Of a stretch of 9,184 nucleotides of DNA, positions 4,986 through 9,184 are shown in pieces (position 1 is the first letter of the stretch; every line of letters begins with the position of its first letter). Source of the stretch: Candidatus Pacearchaeota archaeon (GTDB lineage Archaea; Nanobdellota; Nanobdellia; Pacearchaeales; GW2011-AR1). The stretch spans positions 1 through 9,184 of the forward strand of contig NZDU01000013.1 of the NCBI GenBank assembly GCA_002688875.1. Direction: 5' to 3'. A program made the position numbers and the translations under genes. The notes beneath the pieces were generated by a model that was not told where the DNA came from, ran no database searches, and saw only the letters and a program-made list of their open reading frames with translations.

Positions 4986-5056
4986 GGGTGCGTAGTTTAA
5001 TGGTAAAATAGTCGGCTCCAGACCGATTGCCGGGCGTTCGACTCGCCCCGCGCCCA
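4986..5056 (+). tRNA. tRNA-Trp (anticodon CCA)
   Basis: A complete cloverleaf of 71 nt. The acceptor is GGGTGCG/CGCGCCC with one T-G pair. The D arm contains AGTTTAATGGTAAAATA. The anticodon arm is GTCGG-CTCCAGA-CCGAT, with T33 followed by CCA. The variable loop is TGCC plus one base, the T arm GGGCG-TTCGACT-CGCCC, and the discriminator A73. The CTCCAGA loop and A73 fit tryptophan in archaea. A glycine TCC reading would require shifting the loop and losing T33, so it is rejected. CCA is not encoded. The gene is convergent with uppP, 4 nt away. Confidence 0.92.
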
Positions 5057-5062
5057 TTTTTT
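5057..5062 (+). terminator. T-run terminator after tRNA-Trp
   Basis: TTTTTT directly follows the discriminator base. It overlaps the stop codon of the convergent uppP gene by two bases, so the two transcription units end back to back. Confidence 0.6.
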
Positions 5063-5819
5063 AGTTCACAAAGTTCAAAATTAGTACAATAATTCCTAAG
5101 ACTACATTATAAATTCCGAAGAGATGGAATTTGTCTGAGTTGATTATTTTTATTAGAAGTTTGATGGTTACTAAACTAGTTAGAAGGGTTATTGTGAAGG
5201 CGGTTAAGAGGGTTGTGGGGGGGATGTTGGATAGTGCGATTTCTTTTGCTTCTACTAAGGTGGCTCCTAAGATGATTGGTACAGCTAGGAGGAATGAGAA
5301 TTTTATGGCTTCTTCTTTTTTGATTCCTAGAATTAATCCTGAGCCCACGGTCATTCCGCTTCTTGATATTCCGGGGAATAGTGAGAGGGTTTGGGCGAAA
5401 CCGATGATTAATGAATCTGTAATTGATGGTTTGTGTTTTTGTTCACTTGAGAATTTTGTTGCGTAGATGAATACTCCGAAGATGATGAAGAAGATTCCTA
5501 TGAAAAGTAGATTGCTGAAGGCGTAGCGGATGTGTTCTTTGTATAGGATTCCTACGATTCCTACTGGGATAATGGCGAGAAGGATTCTTAGTAAGTATTT
5601 TTTATTTGCTTTGGTTAGGAAGGTTAGTTTTGCGATGTCTTTTCCGAAGAGGATTACTACTGCTAGAACGCTAGCGAAATGTAAGTAGACGTCGAAACCT
5701 AGGTTTTGGAATCCTAAATATTGTTGGGCTAAAGCTAGATGGCCCGAGCTACTGATTGGGAACCATTCGGTGATTCCTTGGATGAAGCTTAAGATTATCG
5801 CGTCTAGTAGGGATACCAT
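5061..5819 (-). CDS. uppP: Undecaprenyl-diphosphatase family protein UppP/BacA
   Basis: An integral membrane phosphatase of 252 residues that removes a phosphate from C55- or similar polyprenyl diphosphate to recycle the lipid carrier for cell-surface glycans. Both family signatures are intact. QGITEWFPISSSGH at residues 14-27 carries the catalytic-site E18, the serine run and H27. PGISRSGMT at residues 149-157 carries the essential R153. Several hydrophobic helices follow the BacA pattern, and the length matches the family (about 250-275). In an archaeon the substrate would be a dolichol-type or other polyprenyl diphosphate serving glycosylation. It has no operon partner here. The start is leaderless, with a TATA box centred 25.5 nt upstream. 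Confidence 0.95.
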   Translation of the reverse strand: MVSLLDAIILSFIQGITEWFPISSSGHLALAQQYLGFQNLGFDVYLHFASVLAVVILFGKDIAKLTFLTKANKKYLLRILLAIIPVGIVGILYKEHIRYAFSNLLFIGIFFIIFGVFIYATKFSSEQKHKPSITDSLIIGFAQTLSLFPGISRSGMTVGSGLILGIKKEEAIKFSFLLAVPIILGATLVEAKEIALSNIPPTTLLTAFTITLLTSLVTIKLLIKIINSDKFHLFGIYNVVLGIIVLILNFVN

Positions 5820-5840
5820 TGAAATATTAAAATACTAATG

Positions 5841-5848
5841 TTTATAAA
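5841..5848. promoter_or_regulatory. Palindromic TATA box between uppP and the gene at 5879
   Basis: TTTATAAA is centred 25.5 nt from the uppP ATG (5819), fitting leaderless transcription there, and 34.5 nt from the ATG at 5879. On the + side it would give a leader of about 8 nt, and GGTGA at 5870-5874 could then serve as a Shine-Dalgarno site. It is a looser version of the symmetric arrangement seen at three other divergent gaps. Confidence 0.6.
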
Positions 5849-5878
5849 TTATTATTTCTTTAAGTAGTAGGTGATAAG

Positions 5879-6226
5879 ATGGCTGGAAAGAAAAAAGGAG
5901 CGAGTAAAGTTGATGTTAACGAGGCTTTGCTTGAGAATTTTGTGAGTTTGCAGAAGGTGTTGACTAATTTGACTCTTAGGTTTGAGGAGTTGTCGGGGAA
6001 TATGGGGAGGTTGTTGGAGTTGTTTGAGATTTCTGCTAAGAGTTTTGCGGATAAGGGGGCTAGTCCGGCGAGTGTTGATCAAGAGTTTTTGAAGAAGTTG
6101 GATAGTTTGTTGGATCAGAATAAGACTATAAGTAAGGGCATTATGATGATGGAGGATAGGATTAGGGGTAGAGGGGGTGTTCCGCGTCAGGAAGTTCAGG
6201 GGTTTAGAAGGCCGATTCCGAGATGA
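5879..6226 (+). CDS. Hypothetical coiled-coil protein
   Basis: A 115-residue protein of unknown function. It has a basic start (MAGKKKGASK), then a helical part at residues 13 to about 55 (NEALLENFVSLQKVLTNL, then FEELSGNMGRLLELFE) with heptad-like leucines, a second helix (EFLKKLDSLLDQNKTISKGI), and a basic tail with RGRGG and FRRPIPR. This predicts a coiled coil with a flexible, positively charged C-terminus. Its stop overlaps the next gene's start (ATGATGG), so the two are translationally coupled. A GGTGA Shine-Dalgarno site precedes the ATG, unlike most genes here. I recall similar short coiled-coil proteins next to a similar partner in DPANN genomes, but cannot name a family. Confidence 0.7.
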   Translation: MAGKKKGASKVDVNEALLENFVSLQKVLTNLTLRFEELSGNMGRLLELFEISAKSFADKGASPASVDQEFLKKLDSLLDQNKTISKGIMMMEDRIRGRGGVPRQEVQGFRRPIPR

Positions 6227-7062
6227 TGGGATTACAAGAATTGAGTCATGAAGAGAGAATACTTTTTTTACAGAGGTTTGCTGCGGAGATGGTTATGAAT
6301 GCTGCGCAGAATGAATGGTTGAAGCAGAAGATTAAGGCTGAGAAAATTAAGCTTAAGTATCTTGAAAAAGAGAAAGAGGTTAGTGTTGAGGACTTTGGGA
6401 CTTTAGGGATTTTTCATGAAAGGCAGAGAAGGGATAAGGGGTTGGATAAAGGTAGGGGTGGGGGGGTTAATGATGGGTTGGGTAAGAAGGTTGATGGAGG
6501 GGTGGATAGAGGTTTGAGTGGTGGTTTGGATAAAGTTGAGAAAGGGAAAGGGTTGATGGGAGGAGGAATTGGAGGTATAAGGAAAGAAGGTAAGAAAGAG
6601 ATTGGAGGTAGGAATGTTTCTTATGGGAGTAAACAAGTTAAGAAATCTAATAGTGTTCCGGTTATTTCTTATGGTGATGTTGGTAGAAATAGGACATTAC
6701 AGAATTTTGGTGCTGGAGTTAATAAAAATAGAGGAATTAGTAGTGGAGCTTATCGACAGATTGAGAATTTTCTTAGGAATCCGGCGGTTCAGTTGATAGA
6801 ATGTTCGGGGCCTGGGAAAAATATTTTACTTAAGGTTAAGAATAAAATAAATATGACTCGGTTGGTTTTGAATGAAAAAGGTATAGAAGAGGTTATTACT
6901 AATTATGCTAATCAGGCGGGTGTTCCGGTTATGGGTGGGGTTTTGAAGGCGGCGGTTGATGATTTGATTATTTCGGCGGTTGTGTCTGAGTATGTTGGTT
7001 CGAGATTTATAATTAGTAGGAAGAGTCCTTATTCTTTGATTGGAGATGGGCGTAGGGTTTAA
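6223..7062 (+). CDS. Hypothetical protein: helical head, Gly-rich linker, conserved-looking C-terminal domain
   Basis: A 279-residue protein in three parts. Residues 1-55 are charged helix (ELSHEERILFLQRFAAEM, then KQKIKAEKIKLKYLEKEKE). Residues about 72-130 are low complexity with imperfect GG-x-x-D-x-GL repeats and many lysines. Residues about 175-272 form a compact domain: NPAVQLIECSGPGKNILLKV, then TRLVLNEKGIEEVI, then VPVMGGVLKAAVDDLIISAV and EYVGSRFIISRKSPYSL. The last domain reminds me of the region that precedes the ATPase core in archaeal secretion/pilus ATPases (GspE/VirB11-like), but no Walker motifs are present, so this is a weak analogy. The start overlaps the preceding gene (ATGA), indicating a two-gene operon. 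No signal peptide; cytoplasmic or membrane-peripheral. Confidence 0.7.
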   Translation: MMGLQELSHEERILFLQRFAAEMVMNAAQNEWLKQKIKAEKIKLKYLEKEKEVSVEDFGTLGIFHERQRRDKGLDKGRGGGVNDGLGKKVDGGVDRGLSGGLDKVEKGKGLMGGGIGGIRKEGKKEIGGRNVSYGSKQVKKSNSVPVISYGDVGRNRTLQNFGAGVNKNRGISSGAYRQIENFLRNPAVQLIECSGPGKNILLKVKNKINMTRLVLNEKGIEEVITNYANQAGVPVMGGVLKAAVDDLIISAVVSEYVGSRFIISRKSPYSLIGDGRRV

Positions 7063-7067
7063 ATATA
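7058..7067 (+). promoter_or_regulatory. TATA box of the secreted Cys-rich gene
   Basis: TTTAAATATA overlaps the stop codon of the preceding gene and is centred 27.5 nt before the ATG at 7090. It identifies 7090 as a leaderless start and separates this transcription unit from the 5879-7062 pair. Confidence 0.65.
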
Positions 7068-7089
7068 ATTGATTGTTGATGAGAATATA

Positions 7090-8037
7090 ATGAAAGTTGA
7101 ATTGTTTGGGTTTGTTTTGATTTTGTTTTTAGTTGGGGGTGTTATTGCTGTGGGTTCTAGTACTGGTGCTAATTCTGATTTGGATAGTGAGGAGGGAGAG
7201 GGTATTGTTCCTGGTGTGGAGGTTGATGAGGTTATAGAGTGTGTTAAATGTGGGGATGATTGTGTGACTTTAAAAGATTCGTATGTTCGTGATTGTGTTG
7301 AAACTACTAGGGATTTTGAATGTGTGTATGATGGGGTGTCTTGCATGATTTCTAGTTCTGGTTCTGATGTTGAATGTGGTAATGGGGTTTGTGAGGATGG
7401 GGAGGCTAATGTTAACGATCCTGGAGGGTGTGGGCCTGATGCAGATCCTAAATGTTTGGGGCCTCCAGCTAGGTTTATAAAAGGTAGTTGTCCTAAGGAT
7501 TGTGGGGATGTTAATTCTGATGAAGTGATTGAGATTGAGTGCGAGGATCCTGGTAATCGTAGGGATAGGATAAAATGTAGATTGGATTATGTTAAGGAAA
7601 ATAAAAAGGATTATGTTGCTCCGAAGGATTCTGTTCCTGAGGCTTGTAGGAATTTGGAGAATAATGAAAGAGAAGGATGTAGAGTTATTTATAAAAAGGC
7701 TGACCAGTGTTATGGTAAGGATGGGAAGGGTAAGAATAAATGTTTTAAGAGAGTTGCTAATTTTGCTAATGCTGAGTTGAAGGATGAGAAGCCGAATGTT
7801 CGGGACGGTAAGGCAAGGGAATATGTTGTTTTATTGTTGTATGATATTCAGGAGAAGATTGAACATGCTATTGAGAATGGGAGAGTTGAAAGTGGGAAGG
7901 GTGCTGAGATTATTGATACTATTGTTGTGATAAAAGAGTTGATTTTGAAAGGTGAGAAAAAGGAAGTGGTTAAACCATTGATGAGGGATTTGAGGGTTAT
8001 GTTGCAAAGTATAAGGGGAGAGGTTAATAATGAATAA
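7090..8037 (+). CDS. Secreted cysteine-rich protein with CGNGVCEDGE motif
   Basis: A 315-residue exported protein. Residues 1 to about 22 (MKVELFGFVLILFLVGGVIA) are a signal peptide or N-terminal anchor. Residues 51-218 hold 18 cysteines, including CVKCGDDC at 51-58, CGNGVCEDGE at 96-105 and CPKDCGD at 134-140. The CGNGVCExGE...CPxDC pattern recurs in surface proteins of DPANN archaea and suggests a disulfide- or metal-stabilised small module. The last ~97 residues have no cysteine and are helical (EYVVLLLYDIQEKIEHAI, then IIDTIVVIKELIL). The ATG at 7090 is preferred over the TTG at 7069, because the latter would put polar residues before the signal peptide and ignore the promoter spacing. 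It overlaps the next gene by 8 nt. Specific role unknown. Confidence 0.8.
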   Translation: MKVELFGFVLILFLVGGVIAVGSSTGANSDLDSEEGEGIVPGVEVDEVIECVKCGDDCVTLKDSYVRDCVETTRDFECVYDGVSCMISSSGSDVECGNGVCEDGEANVNDPGGCGPDADPKCLGPPARFIKGSCPKDCGDVNSDEVIEIECEDPGNRRDRIKCRLDYVKENKKDYVAPKDSVPEACRNLENNEREGCRVIYKKADQCYGKDGKGKNKCFKRVANFANAELKDEKPNVRDGKAREYVVLLLYDIQEKIEHAIENGRVESGKGAEIIDTIVVIKELILKGEKKEVVKPLMRDLRVMLQSIRGEVNNE

Positions 8038-8242
8038 GTGGATAATTGTTGGTGTTGTGGTGTTGTTGTTAGTAGTTGGGGGTTTTATTTTTTTTAGTGG
8101 GGATGAGGATGAGATTAAAAAGGGTAGTGCGGTGATTGGTAAGACTGAGATTGATGATGTTTCTGAGGATGAGTTCGATGATATTGGGAGTACGGATGAG
8201 ATATTGGATGAGATAGATGAGAGTTTGGAGTTTTTTGTGTGA
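8030..8242 (+). CDS. Small single-pass membrane protein with acidic tail
   Basis: A 70-residue protein. Residues 4-23 (WIIVGVVVLLLVVGGFIFFS) are one membrane helix. The remainder is strongly acidic (GDEDEI, SEDEFDDIGSTDEILDEIDES) with few positive charges. With only M-N-K before the helix, the tail is more likely outside the cell, but orientation is not certain. Its ATG lies inside the end of the secreted-protein gene (8-nt overlap), so the two are co-translated and may work together, for example as an envelope pair. A hairpin terminator follows 10 nt after the stop. No family recognised. Confidence 0.7.
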   Translation: MNKWIIVGVVVLLLVVGGFIFFSGDEDEIKKGSAVIGKTEIDDVSEDEFDDIGSTDEILDEIDESLEFFV

Positions 8243-8252
8243 TAGGAAGGTA

Positions 8253-8286
8253 AGGTAGGGAGAACAAGTCTCCCTATCCTCTTTTT
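8253..8286 (+). terminator. Hairpin plus T-run terminator
   Basis: TAGGGAGA (8256-8263), loop ACAAG, TCTCCCTA (8269-8276) is a perfect 8-bp stem. Three more pairs (AGG with CCT) extend it past a bulged T at 8277, and TTTTT follows at 8282-8286. It looks like a bacterial intrinsic terminator, closing the 7090-8242 unit. Archaeal polymerase needs only the T-run, so the hairpin may instead protect the 3' end or be a processing site. From here to 8420 I see no gene. Confidence 0.65.
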
Positions 8287-8420
8287 GTATTTGTTTCAGG
8301 ATAATTGGTTTTTAAATGATTTAGATGATTTGATTGGGGGTTAGGTAAAAGGGTTTTTTTGAAGGTTGTTTTTTGATTTGCTTATTGGGATGGTTGGGTT
8401 TTGATTCTTATGTTTGAAAA

Positions 8421-8430
8421 TATATTTAAA
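8421..8430 (+). promoter_or_regulatory. TATA box setting the DUF357 start
   Basis: TATATTTAAA is centred about 26 nt before the ATG at 8452. It lies inside the ORF if upstream starts at 8401 (TTG) or 8410 (ATG) are used, so it favours 8452 as the leaderless start. Confidence 0.6.
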
Positions 8431-8451
8431 GAGGGGATTGTTGTTAATTGG

Positions 8452-8730
8452 ATGAAAGATAGAATCGCAAAAAGTAAGATTGATAAGTATTATAAGTTGA
8501 CTAGCGAGGCTTTGGGGATTGCTCGGAAGGCGGTTGTTAAAAATAAGGTTGAGGAGGGTGAGGAGATATTTTTGATGGTTAGTTCGTATTTGTCTGATGC
8601 GATGCATTTTAAAAAAGAAGGTAGGTTGGTTGATGCTTATGGGGCTTTGAATTATGCGCATGGGTGGTTGGATTGTGGGGCTCGGCTTAGAATTTATAGA
8701 GTTAGTGATAATAGATTGTTTACTGTTTGA
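8452..8730 (+). CDS. DUF357 family protein
   Basis: A 92-residue helical protein matching the archaeal DUF357 family as I know it. The conserved second half is present: SSYLSDAMHFKKEGRLVDAY with Y46, D49, H52 and G57, then the signature ALNYAHGWLDCGARL with Y68, A69, H70, G71, D74, G76 and R78. The first half is a charged helix (KSKIDKYYKLTSEALGIARKA). The family is widespread in archaea and has no established function to my knowledge. The ATG at 8452 is chosen from the TATA box; starting at 8410 would add 14 residues without family character. The signature's more usual LDAG is LDCG here. It ends directly against the convergent gene's stop, with no spacer. Confidence 0.85.
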   Translation: MKDRIAKSKIDKYYKLTSEALGIARKAVVKNKVEEGEEIFLMVSSYLSDAMHFKKEGRLVDAYGALNYAHGWLDCGARLRIYRVSDNRLFTV

Positions 8731-9108
8731 TTAATTCCTTGTTGTGAATTCTTTTAGGTTTTGTATTTTGTTTTTTGCAAACTTTTTAAGGTATGGGATT
8801 GATATCCTCCCTAATTTACTTCTTTTAGGTTTTAATGTCTCAGAGGTTGTGTCGTTTAAAAGCTTACCATCCATTTTTACAATTTCAGATAAACTAAACA
8901 AATTAGTGGACCTTTTATTTTCTTTAGTCAAAGATAATTCTACATCAAGACCTGATATACTATAATTTATTGTGCTTGTATCATCTTCTTCACTAAAACC
9001 ATAACTTACTTCAAATTCTCCGCCTAATTTCTTACTTAAATATTCTGCAATAGATTCTCTTAGTTTTTGTCCGACGTAATCTACACCTGAATATTCTTTT
9101 TGTGACAT
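8731..9108 (-). CDS. Hypothetical protein, unknown family
   Basis: A 125-residue soluble protein I do not recognise. It begins MSQKEYSGVDYVGQKLRESI, continues with an amphipathic helix (AEYLSKKLGGEFEVSYGF), a beta-rich middle (TINYSISGLDVELSLTK) and a basic C-terminus (LKPKRSKLGRISIPYLKKF, then KNKIQNLKEF). The helix-then-strands order with an acidic EEDD turn could be a small alpha/beta domain; the basic end could bind nucleic acid. Neither is certain. The + strand here is less G-skewed than the neighbouring DUF357 gene, hinting at later arrival. It is immediately adjacent to DUF357, tail to tail. A palindromic AT element at 9128-9137 provides a plausible leaderless promoter. Confidence 0.65.
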   Translation of the reverse strand: MSQKEYSGVDYVGQKLRESIAEYLSKKLGGEFEVSYGFSEEDDTSTINYSISGLDVELSLTKENKRSTNLFSLSEIVKMDGKLLNDTTSETLKPKRSKLGRISIPYLKKFAKNKIQNLKEFTTRN

Positions 9109-9127
9109 GATTATTGTTAGATAAATT

Positions 9128-9137
9128 GTTTTAAAAC
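9128..9137 (-). promoter_or_regulatory. Candidate TATA box for the gene ending at 8731
   Basis: GTTTTAAAAC, a palindrome, is centred about 24.5 nt upstream of the minus-strand ATG at 9108. The spacing is slightly short but in the functional range. No Shine-Dalgarno site is seen before that ATG. Confidence 0.5.
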
Positions 9138-9171
9138 TATTGTTGTTGTGGGAAATGTGTTTCTGAAAAAG

Positions 9172-9181
9172 TTTATATAAA
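9172..9181 (+). promoter_or_regulatory. TATA box at the right edge for a gene beyond the window
   Basis: TTTATATAAA is a strong palindromic TATA box. By the 27-nt spacing seen elsewhere here, it predicts a leaderless start near 9204 on the + strand, just outside the window. No minus-strand start codon lies at the mirrored position near 9149, so it should serve only the + side. Confidence 0.5.
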
Positions 9182-9184
9182 GTT

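Noticed and set aside
4986..5056. tRNA read as glycine (TCC)
   Set aside because: The 5-bp anticodon stem fixes the loop as CTCCAGA with T33, so the anticodon is CCA; A73 also fits Trp.
1..9184. CRISPR arrays, integrases, restriction-modification or other defence cassettes
   Set aside because: No regularly spaced repeats, no recombinase-type ORF and no methylase motifs were seen; the only defence-like genes are the toxin/antitoxin-like pair.

Overview
The window looks like part of an archaeal chromosome, most likely a DPANN lineage of the Pacearchaeota/Woesearchaeota kind. It is AT-rich and carries archaeal-type information genes: Rpo7, a 61-residue zinc Spt4 and S24e. Promoters are TATA boxes about 25-28 nt before start codons, mostly with no Shine-Dalgarno site, so many mRNAs appear leaderless. 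The tRNA genes do not encode CCA, and one product carries the CGNGVCEDGE motif I associate with secreted DPANN proteins. The lineage is inferred from these traits, not from a search.

Left part (1-2406): a minus-strand operon rpo7, a 60-residue unknown, spt4, rps24e. A divergent unknown gene (1582-2028) separates it from a minus-strand PIN nuclease gene that is often close to rpo7 in archaea.

Middle (2407-4260): an accessory stretch. A small cysteine-rich ORF at 2460-2725 is interrupted by a 92-bp palindromic insert whose removal in silico restores one 57-codon frame. A RelB-like antitoxin and a RelE-like toxin lie tail to tail. An HTH-like protein follows, then a decayed partial tRNA copy and a type II tRNA with G73 whose anticodon position reads AAT.

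Right part (4262-9184): a second PIN-like gene, tRNA-Trp(CCA), a convergent UppP phosphatase, a pair of unknown DPANN-type genes (5879-7062), a secreted 18-cysteine protein with a small membrane protein closed by a hairpin-T terminator, a DUF357 gene, and a convergent unknown gene.

Two window-scale patterns stand out. Three divergent gene pairs have starts 54-56 nt apart with one palindromic TATA box almost exactly in the middle; a fourth pair (60 nt) is looser. The + strand is G-over-C skewed whichever strand is coding, and a few segments that lack the skew mark probable acquisitions.
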